Origin: Desulforamulus ferrireducens
GTDB taxonomy: Bacteria > Bacillota > Desulfotomaculia > Desulfotomaculales > Desulfotomaculaceae
Assembly (NCBI RefSeq): GCF_002005145.1
Contig: NZ_CP019698.1
Coordinates: 1,922,001-1,986,000 of the forward strand
Direction: 5' to 3'
Length of the DNA: 64,000 nucleotides
The notes beneath the pieces were generated by a model, which saw only the letters and a list, made by a program, of their open reading frames with translations, searched no databases and was not told the origin of the DNA. Below, piece by piece: positions 1 through 7,666 of this stretch; positions within the stretch are counted from its first letter, which is position 1; each line of letters opens with the position of its first letter. Both the position numbers and the translations under genes were made by a program.

Positions 1-805
1 CACCTGCCACCACCTCAATTAGTCTGTCATCAAAATCCCGGGGATGGGAGGTCATAAACCTGATACGTTCAAGACCTTCAATCTTATCTAAGTCTAAAAG
101 CAAATCGGCAAAACGGTAGTTTTGTTCCAAATCTTTACCATAGGAATTAACGTTCTGTCCCAGCAGGGTAACCTCTTTATAGCCTTCCTGGACCAGTTCT
201 TTAATTTCCCGCATGATATCCTCCGGGGTACGACTACGTTCACGTCCCCTGACGTAGGGCACAATACAATAGGTACAAAAGTTATTGCAACCATACATAA
301 TGGTGACCCAGGCCTTTAGCTTATCCTTCCGACGGACAGGAATATTTTCAGCAATACCCTTTTCGCTGGCCCAAACCTCCAGCACTGCCTCTTGGTTCTC
401 TTGCACCTGGTGAATCATGCGCGGCAGCTCATGGATGTTATGGGTGCCAAAAATAAGATCCACAAAGGGAAAGCTATGCCTGATCCTTTTAGCCACATCC
501 TCCTGTTGGGGCATACAACCACAAACCCCCAGGATCAGGTCGGGCTTAGCTGTTTTGAGCTTCCGTAAGCGTCCCAGCAAGCCAAACACTTTACTTTCGG
601 CAGTTTCCCGCACACAGCAGGTATTAAGCAAAATAATGTCGGCTTCACTTTGAGAGTCTGTTGGTTGGTAGCCCATGTCCTCCAACATGCCAGACAAAGA
701 CTCGGCATCCCTTTCATTCATTTGACAACCAAAACTGGTTAGCATGTATTTTTTAGTGCCATTAACGTTATGAACTGGAGATTTGTATTGTATTTTTTCA
801 GCCAT
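1..805 (-). CDS. miaB: tRNA-2-methylthio-N6-dimethylallyladenosine synthase MiaB (partial, C-terminus outside window)
   Basis: MiaB is a radical-SAM iron-sulfur enzyme that adds a methylthio group to i6A37 of tRNAs reading UNN codons. Only the first 268 residues lie in the window; the C-terminal TRAM part is cut off by the left edge. The N-terminal methylthiotransferase domain shows the cluster cysteines in SFGCQMN (Cys27), NTCC (near 63) and GVCGC (near 97), followed by the radical-SAM motif CNNFCTYC (C-x3-C-x2-C). The ATG at 805 has a GGAGG seven bases upstream. In spore-formers miaB commonly lies downstream of recA, rny and spoVS; here an acquired or rearranged stretch of about 27 kb separates them. 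RimO, its paralogue at 40.8-42.1 kb, lacks the NTCC and YGCNN signatures, so the assignment is firm. Confidence 0.96.
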   Translation of the reverse strand, partial: MAEKIQYKSPVHNVNGTKKYMLTSFGCQMNERDAESLSGMLEDMGYQPTDSQSEADIILLNTCCVRETAESKVFGLLGRLRKLKTAKPDLILGVCGCMPQQEDVAKRIRHSFPFVDLIFGTHNIHELPRMIHQVQENQEAVLEVWASEKGIAENIPVRRKDKLKAWVTIMYGCNNFCTYCIVPYVRGRERSRTPEDIMREIKELVQEGYKEVTLLGQNVNSYGKDLEQNYRFADLLLDLDKIEGLERIRFMTSHPRDFDDRLIEVVAG

Positions 806-987
806 CACTCTGCCTCCAGAATAGAACATTGAAAATTTTAACATAAGCACTAACATTTTCCCATATTTATAGCGAGAATGCAAACCATTCTATTTAGTTT
901 TAGGTTTTTGTAAGATAAACATACGATTATTTATGTAAACATTGGGGACAAGTAATCTACCATGTGGGAGGGCAAAATCACAATATG

Positions 988-1018
988 ACTAAAATTTCGC
1001 CAGCCTAATTCGGCTGGC
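988..1018 (-). terminator. Rho-independent terminator after the HMCES/YedK gene
   Basis: A GCCAGCC/GGCTGGC stem (999-1005 with 1012-1018) lies just downstream of the minus-strand gene that stops at 1028, and on that strand it is followed by a T-rich stretch (AAATTTTAG). Confidence 0.6.
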
Positions 1019-1027
1019 ACTTGACCT

Positions 1028-1717
1028 TTAAAAGAAAGAAATTTGTTCCGCAACTGGAACCCTGTCTATCAGATTGGGGCTATCATACTGTGTAGAGTTG
1101 AGCAAATTGGAAACGGGGTAAGAAATCATTTCCCCTTTGTAAGGAACTAATAACTCTTTTAATTTGTCAAGGTTGTCTAATTCAAGCCAGAGCTGTTGAG
1201 CTTCTTTTTCAGCCAGAATTACCGGCATTCTATGGTGTACGGCTTTCACATCCTCGTTCGCTTCGGTTGTAATTATGCTACAACTTACAATATCTATACC
1301 CTGAGGTGAAATCCACCTGTCCCAAATGCCCGCAAAGGCAAAAACTTTCTCGTTTGGTAGCACAAATCTAAGGGGTTGCTTCTTGTTCCCTTCCTTCTTC
1401 CATTCAAAGAAACTATCTGCTGGAATCAAGCATCTTCTTTGCTGGAAGGAACTTTTGTAGGCTAGCTTTTCAGACAAGGTCTCAGCCCTTGCATTTATCA
1501 TTTTGTTCCCAACGCCAGGGTCTTTAGCCCAGCTTGGTATCAGTCCCCATTTCATCCATTGTGCCATCCTTTTACCCTTTTCGAAAGTAACAACAGGTAT
1601 TAGCTGAGATGGGGCAACATTGTAACGGGGCTGATGTTCATCAACTTTTAAAATATCTACACCAAATATCTCGACCAAGTCAGATAAACTAATTGTAATT
1701 GTAAATCTCCCACACAA
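1028..1717 (-). CDS. SOS response-associated peptidase family protein (HMCES/YedK-like abasic-site shield)
   Basis: A 229-residue member of the SRAP family, which covalently crosslinks through Cys2 to abasic sites in single-stranded DNA and shields them. The protein begins MCGRF, so the family's catalytic cysteine follows the initiator directly. This fixes the start at the TTG at 1717, which has GAGGG about eight bases upstream. Other family marks are the YNVAPSQ segment, the glutamate in FFEWK and the histidine in HHRMPVIL near residue 165. It is monocistronic, with its own hairpin terminator, and lies between miaB and an insertion sequence. No LexA-type site was seen directly upstream. Full length, no damage visible. 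Confidence 0.93.
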   Translation of the reverse strand: MCGRFTITISLSDLVEIFGVDILKVDEHQPRYNVAPSQLIPVVTFEKGKRMAQWMKWGLIPSWAKDPGVGNKMINARAETLSEKLAYKSSFQQRRCLIPADSFFEWKKEGNKKQPLRFVLPNEKVFAFAGIWDRWISPQGIDIVSCSIITTEANEDVKAVHHRMPVILAEKEAQQLWLELDNLDKLKELLVPYKGEMISYPVSNLLNSTQYDSPNLIDRVPVAEQISFF

Positions 1718-1927
1718 TGTTATCGCCCTCTATTTCCTAACAAAATAGTATACCGCTTGAATCAAACTTACACTCTGCTCTCTAACATGATATTAAAAAG
1801 TCCATTTCTCCTTTTTTTATTTTTCAACACTATTAATTATCTACATTTCAATTCATTTCATTTATATTTCTAATATTCCTTCTTTATTTAAAGTAAACAT
1901 TAAATTGTAATAGTGTCAAATTTATTT

Positions 1928-1948
1928 ATATAGAGCATTTTGCATAAT
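1928..1948. repeat. Left terminal inverted repeat with flanking ATATA duplication
   Basis: Positions 1933-1948 match the reverse complement of 3417-3432 at 15 of 16 positions. The five bases before it (ATATA) equal the five bases after the right end. Confidence 0.8.
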
Positions 1949-1992
1949 GAACACATCCAGAATTCTCAAGGGTTTATTTTAGGATAAAAAAG

Positions 1993-2058
1993 GACTTCAC
2001 CCCAACATTGGAGAAAAATTCAAGTGACTAAACAAGAATTTCCCAAAGGAGTGAAGTC
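1993..2058 (+). promoter_or_regulatory. Inverted repeat able to mask the transposase ribosome binding site
   Basis: Bases 1993-2003 (GACTTCACCCC) pair with 2048-2058 (GGAGTGAAGTC) at 10 of 11 positions. The second arm contains most of the AAAGGAG Shine-Dalgarno sequence (2045-2051) in front of the TTG start at 2062. A transcript entering from outside would carry both arms and could hide the site. Comparable protection is known from IS10 and IS50. Whether the native transcript starts inside the first arm cannot be told from sequence. Confidence 0.5.
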
Positions 2059-2061
2059 ACT

Positions 2062-3261
2062 TTGTATATTCTCCAACAAACCCTATTTTCCTTCGAAGAA
2101 TTGATGGAACTTGAATTAAAAGAACGATTGCATCTATTTTTTTCAAACTTATCCCTGGAACCATATACTGTCAAACTAAGAAGTCGATTACCCCAAGGAG
2201 CTAAAGGTTTTAGAAGAGATGCCATCTTGAGGGCATTGCTGGCAGCTCCCCTTGTTGGTATTAGCACATTTACCGGCTTGGTAGACCGTTTGAAATCTGA
2301 TATACGGTTTCGTTATCAATGCGGATTTGGCGTAGGCAGTGTACCTTCCATAGCCACATTCAGCCGGGTATTTCAGAAGATAACAACCTTAAATTTGGCA
2401 GAAGAACTTTTCCTGGCCTTGGTGAAAGAGTGCCGCGAAAAAGGCGTTATCAGCGGCGAAGTGATTGCTATAGATAGTACGGCTATTAACGCTTACGAAC
2501 AAAAACAAGCACGCCATAAAAGCAAGAATACAGGCAATGGCGATTGGGGAGCTAAAAAAGACTCCTTTGGCAATACCGTAACCTGGTTTGGCTACAAACT
2601 TCATCTGGCTGTGGATACCGAAAGCGAATTGCCTATAGCATTTGAAGTTACTCCTGCTAATGTGAATGATGGTGATCTTGGCCCGGTATTAATAGAAAAA
2701 GTTAGTTCATCTGTTCCTGAGAATGAAAAACCCAAGTTTTATGTTATGGACGCAGGCTATGACCAACTAAAGAACTATGAAGCAGCTCACAAAAATTCAG
2801 CCCAGGCCATTATTCCCTTAAACCTTCGTAACGAGAAAGAACCCCCTGCTGGAATGACATCCAATGGCACTCCGGTTTGCTCCATGGGTTATGAGATGGT
2901 CTACTGGGGAGCAGATAAGAACATTTTAAAATTTCGTTGCCCCCACATTCTCGGCAAGGTAGACTGTCCATTTGGTTCTGCCTGGTGTTCCGCTTCAAAT
3001 TACGGGCTGGTCAAAAAAGTCAATATTAAAGAAGATCTGCGTCGTTACTCCAGTCCTCATCGAAACACCAGAAAATGGGAAGAGTTGTATGACCAGAGAA
3101 CAGCCGTCGAGAGAGTAAATTCAAGACTAAAAGTTCATCTTACAGCCAATCGGTTGCATGTTTGGGGAATCAAAAAAGTTAAAACTCATCTGTTGCTAAA
3201 CATGATTGTTTTATTGGTCGGCGCTTTGGCTTGTAAGCAATCACTACAAAAAGCAGCATAA
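2062..3261 (+). CDS. DDE transposase, IS4/IS5 superfamily (possibly IS1182-like)
   Basis: A 399-residue transposase that cuts and joins the ends of the surrounding element. The likely catalytic acids are the aspartate in IDSTA (about residue 139), the aspartate in MDAGYD (about 231) and the glutamate in the Y-x2-R-x3-E-x6-K signature (YDQRTAVERVNSRLK, about 350). A cysteine-bearing insertion (RCPHILGKVDCPFG) lies between the second D and the E. The start is the TTG at 2062, preceded by AAAGGAG; the ATGs further in are not preceded by a site. No frameshift or internal stop is visible, so the enzyme may be active. Assignment below superfamily level is uncertain. Confidence 0.88.
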   Translation: MYILQQTLFSFEELMELELKERLHLFFSNLSLEPYTVKLRSRLPQGAKGFRRDAILRALLAAPLVGISTFTGLVDRLKSDIRFRYQCGFGVGSVPSIATFSRVFQKITTLNLAEELFLALVKECREKGVISGEVIAIDSTAINAYEQKQARHKSKNTGNGDWGAKKDSFGNTVTWFGYKLHLAVDTESELPIAFEVTPANVNDGDLGPVLIEKVSSSVPENEKPKFYVMDAGYDQLKNYEAAHKNSAQAIIPLNLRNEKEPPAGMTSNGTPVCSMGYEMVYWGADKNILKFRCPHILGKVDCPFGSAWCSASNYGLVKKVNIKEDLRRYSSPHRNTRKWEELYDQRTAVERVNSRLKVHLTANRLHVWGIKKVKTHLLLNMIVLLVGALACKQSLQKAA

Positions 3262-3416
3262 GGTCTCTTGCTTTTAAGCACTATCGTATTTTTTAGGCAA
3301 CGCTAAAAATTCTGCCCTTGTCTTCTTTTTTAGTAATTAAGCTGTCAAAAGTGTGGTTTTTTTAAAATTTACCAATTGGATGCTTTGAGTAATCTGTTGA
3401 TCTTTCAAAAAAACTT

Positions 3417-3437
3417 ATTTTGCAAAATGCTCATATA
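3417..3437. repeat. Right terminal inverted repeat with flanking ATATA duplication
   Basis: Right end of the insertion sequence (ATTTTGCAAAATGCTC, 3417-3432) followed by ATATA at 3433-3437. The rest of the gap up to 3597 is AT-rich and shows nothing else I can identify. Confidence 0.8.
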
Positions 3438-3597
3438 AAGAAAAACCAGTAATTTGCATGTGTATATTCCAATGTAACAAGAACATACAATTACATTTTG
3501 TGTTTGTTTTGAAAAACATTACACTGCTAGATTTGCCCCTCCTTGTGCAAAATAAGAGTAATGTCGATGCAACAATGAAAACATGGAGGTGGCTAAT

Positions 3598-4014
3598 TTG
3601 CTAAAAAGAAAATTTGCCCAAGGGTTTCTCAGTGCTGTGCTTTTCGGTAGCACCCTGCTCGGTTTCGGACCCAGTGCCGCTGCCAATATTGAGGTGACAA
3701 CCCCGCCCACGCAAGTCTACGACCAGGCCTGTCATGGTAAGCATCACTTTCAGGAAATGATGCGGGAATTAGTAGAGCAAAAAATTATTACCCAGGAACA
3801 AGCAGACCAGTGGGTAAAGTTTCGCAGCAGCAAAATGGCTGAGAGAAAAGCGGAACGAGAGAAAATAAAAAACATGTCCCCGGAAGAACGTCGAGCATAC
3901 TGGCAGAAAGAAAGGCCTAAAAGATTGGACGAAGTGGTTAAAGAAGGCATAATCACCAAGGAGCAGGCAGAGCAAATAAAAGAACTGTGGTCAAAGAAAT
4001 GTAAACAACAGTAA
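3598..4014 (+). CDS. Predicted secreted helical protein with two repeated ITxEQAxQ segments
   Basis: A protein of about 138 residues with an N-terminal signal peptide (basic LKRKF, hydrophobic core, likely cleavage after SAAA) followed by a charged, helical mature part. The segment LVEQKIITQEQADQW recurs as VVKEGIITKEQAEQI about 60 residues later; such repeats occur in secreted DUF2680/YckD-like proteins of spore-formers, but I cannot confirm membership. The TTG at 3598 is chosen because GGAGGTGG (3585-3592) sits at the right distance; the ATG at 3583 is in frame but overlaps that site and has none of its own. A single cysteine (QACHG) follows the signal region. Function unknown. Confidence 0.75.
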   Translation: MLKRKFAQGFLSAVLFGSTLLGFGPSAAANIEVTTPPTQVYDQACHGKHHFQEMMRELVEQKIITQEQADQWVKFRSSKMAERKAEREKIKNMSPEERRAYWQKERPKRLDEVVKEGIITKEQAEQIKELWSKKCKQQ

Positions 4015-4020
4015 AAGGTA

Positions 4021-4074
4021 AAACCCCGTATCCTTATGCTCCTAATAGTTAGGATACCGGGGTTTCTTGTTTTT
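4021..4074 (+). terminator. Rho-independent terminator after the secreted protein gene
   Basis: AAACCCCGTATCC (4021-4033) pairs with GGATACCGGGGTTT (4052-4065) with one bulged base, followed by CTTGTTTTT. Confidence 0.9.
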
Positions 4075-4173
4075 CCACAAAAGATATTAATCCTACTCTG
4101 TAAGTAAAGGATTATCCTAAGGTTTTGTTTAATCAACTTAAAAATGTTATAAATACAATCGGGAGGTGAAGTC

Positions 4174-5184
4174 TTGTTAAGACCCTTCAAGATTAACGGT
4201 ATTGTGCTGAATCACGAACTGACTAAAGGTAACATGAAGCGTAAAATCATTATGATACTACTTTCCATTCTACTCCTTTGGGCCTTAGTCACCTTATATT
4301 TTTATTGTCAACATTTACACAAAGTAAAAAGAATTCCCTTATATGAAAATTATCAAATTGGCGATACAACGGTTTGTCTCCGTGAGTTAAGACTGATAAA
4401 TTATGAGCAGATACCCCTCGAGTACGATAATCTGCCCTGGTATATCGAGCTGACAAGGCATTTGCCTCAGCCTCTAATCATGCCTTATTTCAAAATGATA
4501 ACTTTTTACCGTCACTCCTATGTATTTAATGATGAATACGGCACTGCCTATTTACAAGGGTATGCAATATCTAAGGACGAAACAAGAATATTTGGCCCGG
4601 ATAAAAAAATTGATATCTGGCTGGCCGGTCCCCATGAAGTGGGCTATCTGGGTGGTAATAGTACCATGCAAAGGTATGAATCTGATAATTTTTATTTTTT
4701 TAGTTGCGAAGGGCGTAATGTTCCCCTGAATCCGACAGAACTTACCATCATGGTAAATGATAAGATAAACAACAAAGACTACAAACTCCCCCTTAAGTTA
4801 AACTGGCAAACCAAAACCTACACCTTCTTCAATCGTCAGACCTCCCATTACCAAAACTGCAACCCGGTGGTGAAGGTGGAGGAGTTTATAGACCTGCAAG
4901 AAAAAGGGAAATCAGAAAAACTGGCCCAGTTAATTCTTGCCGAACGACTGCCCAGTATATCCTGGCAAGCTACCACACATGATTATTGGCACAAACCTAA
5001 ACAGATGAGGCTATCGTACTATGAAAAATATCAAGGTCTAGCTGATGTTATCTCTGTTAACATAACCTTCGGTGAAGTAATTGATCCCTATGAATTTCAT
5101 GGCCAAGCCCAACAAAAATTTTATTTAGTTGACCACCGGGGCACCTGGAAAATTATCCATATCGGACCATTAGAAAAGTTATGA
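4174..5184 (+). CDS. Membrane-anchored protein of unknown function
   Basis: A 336-residue protein with one N-terminal transmembrane segment (about residues 24-44, IIMILLSILLLWALVTLYF) and a large presumably extracytoplasmic part rich in tyrosine, leucine and charged residues. I do not recognise the family. The TTG at 4174 has an excellent GGGAGGTGA site; an in-frame ATG at 4234 (MKRKII), with a weaker AAAGGT, would give a more conventional signal-anchor start and is a real alternative. The C-terminal third (ADVISVNITFGEV to WKIIHIGPLEK) resembles the folds that end many DUF4829-like lipoproteins, but this is only an impression. It has its own terminator, so it is probably monocistronic. Confidence 0.72.
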   Translation: MLRPFKINGIVLNHELTKGNMKRKIIMILLSILLLWALVTLYFYCQHLHKVKRIPLYENYQIGDTTVCLRELRLINYEQIPLEYDNLPWYIELTRHLPQPLIMPYFKMITFYRHSYVFNDEYGTAYLQGYAISKDETRIFGPDKKIDIWLAGPHEVGYLGGNSTMQRYESDNFYFFSCEGRNVPLNPTELTIMVNDKINNKDYKLPLKLNWQTKTYTFFNRQTSHYQNCNPVVKVEEFIDLQEKGKSEKLAQLILAERLPSISWQATTHDYWHKPKQMRLSYYEKYQGLADVISVNITFGEVIDPYEFHGQAQQKFYLVDHRGTWKIIHIGPLEKL

Positions 5185-5194
5185 TAGCCAAAAA

Positions 5195-5232
5195 GAAACC
5201 AGACAGCGTTACTTTGCTGCCTGGTTTCTTTA
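5195..5232. terminator. Bidirectional terminator between convergent genes
   Basis: GAAACCAGACAGC (5195-5207) pairs with GCTGCCTGGTTTC with one mismatch. T-rich runs follow on both strands, serving the plus gene ending at 5184 and the small minus gene ending at 5238. Confidence 0.85.
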
Positions 5233-5237
5233 TTATG

Positions 5238-5369
5238 CTAGATTAAGTTTTTGCCATTCTTAAGAATTACTTCCATCAGGGCATTGGTATCCAGACTAAC
5301 GTTGGGTACTACCCAAAGGGCCAAAGCCACGATGGCCATGGACAACAAGGCTATCATAATTTTGCGCAT
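5238..5369 (-). CDS. Small membrane or secreted peptide (43 residues)
   Basis: The minus-strand ORF begins MRKIMIALLSMAIVALALW, a basic start followed by one hydrophobic segment, then a short polar tail ending KNGKNLI. An AAAGGA lies nine bases before the ATG at 5369, and the stop is followed at once by the bidirectional terminator, which supports a real short gene. An in-frame ATG eight bases upstream lies too close to the ribosome site. Function unknown. A plus-strand ORF overlaps it but has no ribosome binding site. Confidence 0.6.
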   Translation of the reverse strand: MRKIMIALLSMAIVALALWVVPNVSLDTNALMEVILKNGKNLI

Positions 5370-5632
5370 GGGGATCATTCCTTTCCAGGTACATAATAAA
5401 TGGGTAAACCAACGATATAGTTATAGTGAACAAATTTAATAATTAAATCAAGTCTTTTTACCTATAATGACAGAAAAATATTAATTTCGTAACACAAGAA
5501 CACTATCTTCGGATTTGCAAAATATTTTAGACTATAATCCTTAAATTTATCTATCAGCCACCTGACAAAAAGCTATCATTTTTTAGATGGAAATTTATTT
5601 TACCGAGCATACTTAAGATGAGGTGAAAGGAC

Positions 5633-5728
5633 ATGTTAGAGCTCGGTGAATTTCTACGTTATTTATTATTGGGCAGTGTTCTGCTTTTCCTATTGGCCCT
5701 GGCAGCCACAAAAATGAAGTTACGCTAG
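5633..5728 (+). CDS. Tiny single-pass membrane peptide (31 residues)
   Basis: ATG at 5633 is preceded by GAGGTGAAAGGA. The peptide is a short amphipathic start (MLELGEFLRY), one hydrophobic helix (LLLGSVLLFLLALAA) and a basic end (TKMKLR). Its last four bases overlap the 3' end of the convergent TPP-enzyme gene. It is too short for similarity to be judged by eye; support rests on the ribosome site and the membrane-protein composition. Confidence 0.5.
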   Translation: MLELGEFLRYLLLGSVLLFLLALAATKMKLR

Positions 5729-7368
5729 GCTTGTATGGTGGTACCCGGTATTGTGGTGCCATCACTGATGATATCTACTATGGCAGGTTTATTGCATTGT
5801 AGAGCCCTTGTCAGAGTGTCTTCAAGTTGCGAAGCATCATTTACCCAAAAACCTGCCCCACCGCAGGCCTGAGCAAAAGCAGCAAAATTGGGGTTATGTA
5901 AACTAACTCCCGCTGGAATAAGATTGCCAGTAAGCATGCGGTTTTTTTCTTCAATTAATCCCCCGTTATTAACAACCAAGATTACCACCGGTAAATCATA
6001 TTTAACTGCGGTGGTGAAGTCTGCCAACAGCATACCCATGCCGCCATCCCCAACCAAGGCTACAACCTGCCGTGCCGGCCGGGCCAACTTGGCTGCCAAC
6101 GCAGCCGGTAAAGCAAAACCCATGGTTCGCCATTTCCCTGAGAGTAGCACCCGCTGGTTTTGAGGTATAAAGTTTCTCCCAAACCAAATGGTATGATCAC
6201 CGGTATCAAGACATACCACAGCCTCTGCATGTAATAATTGGCTCATGACCTGAACAATGCGTGCCGGTGGTACAAAACCACCAGATTGAGCTGCTTCTTG
6301 GGCCACCTGATTGTGCCAGTCTCGATGAGCCTTGGCCAGGGTTTCTTGCCATGGCCGCCGTTCTTTTTTCGATAATAAATTAGTAAGTTCCGGCAACAAT
6401 TGAGCGGCATCCCCTACCAGGCCATAGGCAACATTTGAACCAGCGCCAATATTGGCAGCCTGGGCATCTATTTCTATTACCTGTATATGCTTAGAAATAT
6501 ATTTTTCAGGCCACCAGTTAACTCCTATCCGCAAACAAAGATCTGCTTGCTGAAGGATTTCCGCCGCTGCCCAACTGCCTGCGTGACCCAAGCCACCCAA
6601 AGCCAAAGGATGCGTGCCAGGGATTACACCGATGCCACCTAATGTATGAATAACCCCTGCCCCCCACTTTTCAGCTAATGCCCTTACCTGTTGGCCAGCT
6701 CCTCTGGCTCCCACCCCAGCCAATATTACCGGACGCTCCGCCCTCTCCAGCCAGGGGAGGACACCTTTAAGGGTATGATGATCGGAAATCATCCTGGTAA
6801 ATAGATAGGGTTCCGGCTGACGGATTTGTTCCTCGCAGGGTAACTGAAATACATCCATGGGCACTGAGATATGGGCAGGCATCCTCTGGGTGATGGCTTT
6901 TTTATAAGCCTGATTCAGTACCTTAACGGTGGCCTGGGGATCGGACAGCAGGCAGGTATAAGACACCAGTGAATGAACTAAGGACTGTTGGTCAAGGTAT
7001 TGTTTTTGGTGCGTTCCCACATCTTGCCGAGCAACCTGGCCTGTGATGGCCAGTAGCGGCACACCATCCTTTTGGGCGTCGGCCAGCCCGTTCAGCAAAT
7101 GAACTAAACCCGGGCCGCTGGTACCAGTACAAACTGCCATTTCACCGGTAAGTTTAGCATAGGCTGAGGCCATCAGGGCAGCGGTTTCTTCGTGCCGCAC
7201 GGCATAAAACTTAATTGCTGATTGTCGGGCCAGAGCATCCAGAAAATAAAAAGTACTGTCCCCCACTACGCCAAAAACATGCTTAATCCCCCAACTTATC
7301 AACTGTTGAACCATTACCTGGGCAACCGTGGCAGACAAATTAACATCCCCCCTAATTGGCATATCCAT
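5725..7368 (-). CDS. Thiamine-pyrophosphate enzyme, pyruvate oxidase/dehydrogenase (PoxB)-like
   Basis: A 547-residue member of the acetolactate synthase/pyruvate oxidase superfamily, which decarboxylates 2-oxoacids using TPP. The N-terminal PYR domain carries the conserved activating glutamate (VRHEETAAL, about residue 59) and the GTSGPG loop. A central FAD/NAD-like domain follows. The C-terminal PP domain has the TPP/Mg motif GDGGMGM to NN (about residues 436-466). The layout and the KWRTMGFALPAALAAK segment fit PoxB-like enzymes better than the biosynthetic acetolactate synthase, and no small regulatory subunit lies next to it. The ATG at 7368 has GGTGA at short spacing; a TTG at 7338 behind GGGGGG is an alternative start. 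It appears to be a single-gene unit; the exact substrate is not decidable from sequence. Confidence 0.85.
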   Translation of the reverse strand: MDMPIRGDVNLSATVAQVMVQQLISWGIKHVFGVVGDSTFYFLDALARQSAIKFYAVRHEETAALMASAYAKLTGEMAVCTGTSGPGLVHLLNGLADAQKDGVPLLAITGQVARQDVGTHQKQYLDQQSLVHSLVSYTCLLSDPQATVKVLNQAYKKAITQRMPAHISVPMDVFQLPCEEQIRQPEPYLFTRMISDHHTLKGVLPWLERAERPVILAGVGARGAGQQVRALAEKWGAGVIHTLGGIGVIPGTHPLALGGLGHAGSWAAAEILQQADLCLRIGVNWWPEKYISKHIQVIEIDAQAANIGAGSNVAYGLVGDAAQLLPELTNLLSKKERRPWQETLAKAHRDWHNQVAQEAAQSGGFVPPARIVQVMSQLLHAEAVVCLDTGDHTIWFGRNFIPQNQRVLLSGKWRTMGFALPAALAAKLARPARQVVALVGDGGMGMLLADFTTAVKYDLPVVILVVNNGGLIEEKNRMLTGNLIPAGVSLHNPNFAAFAQACGGAGFWVNDASQLEDTLTRALQCNKPAIVDIISDGTTIPGTTIQA

Positions 7369-7498
7369 ATTCTCACCAGGATTAGGCTATTCATTCACTT
7401 TCTAGCTACATTTACTAATGTTCCCATAGCTTGGCTTTCACACCTGGCTCCAGCCACCCATATATTGAACTATCTTAATACGGGGGAGGGTTTGACTT

Positions 7499-7585
7499 AT
7501 GCACCTTGCGATTTATATCTGCCTGGGCTTATTGTTATTACTAATCATAGGCTTAATAATTCTGCTTGTGTTAGGTATTATTTAG
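7499..7585 (+). CDS. Tiny hydrophobic membrane peptide (28 residues)
   Basis: ATG at 7499 is preceded by GGGGGAGGG at good spacing. The peptide is almost entirely hydrophobic (a run of L, I, G and V after MHLAIYIC). A strong terminator follows within 40 bases, which supports a separate short transcript. It sits between two minus-strand genes. Function unknown; small toxins and small regulatory membrane proteins can look like this. Confidence 0.5.
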   Translation: MHLAIYICLGLLLLLIIGLIILLVLGII

Positions 7586-7623
7586 CCTCCAATGTACCGG
7601 ACACTTGGTCTCAAAAAGTCAAA

Positions 7624-7665
7624 CAAAATGCCACCGTGTTGTTCATTTGGCACGGTGGCATTTTG
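7624..7665. terminator. Bidirectional terminator, perfect 15-bp stem
   Basis: CAAAATGCCACCGTG (7624-7638) is the exact reverse complement of 7651-7665. It lies directly downstream of the minus acyl-CoA synthetase gene and of the plus-strand tiny ORF, with T-containing tails in both directions. Confidence 0.9.
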
Positions 7666-7666
7666 C

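Larger units (their letters stand above)
1933..3432 (+). mobile_element. Intact 1.5-kb insertion sequence (IS4/IS5-superfamily DDE type)
   Basis: The element is bounded by near-perfect 16-bp inverted repeats with one mismatch (1933-1948, GAGCATTTTGCATAAT, and the reverse complement at 3417-3432). It carries one full-length transposase gene, and ATATA flanks both ends (1928-1932 and 3433-3437) as the apparent 5-bp target duplication. The AT-rich flanks make a 5-bp match weaker evidence than it would be elsewhere. The intact ends and open frame suggest recent insertion. The 344-base gene-free stretch 1718-2061 and the stretch 3262-3597 mostly hold the two ends of this element. Confidence 0.88.

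Noticed and set aside
5251-5439. 62-codon plus-strand ORF
   Set aside because: Antisense to the 43-residue minus-strand ORF, which has the better ribosome site and terminator position.
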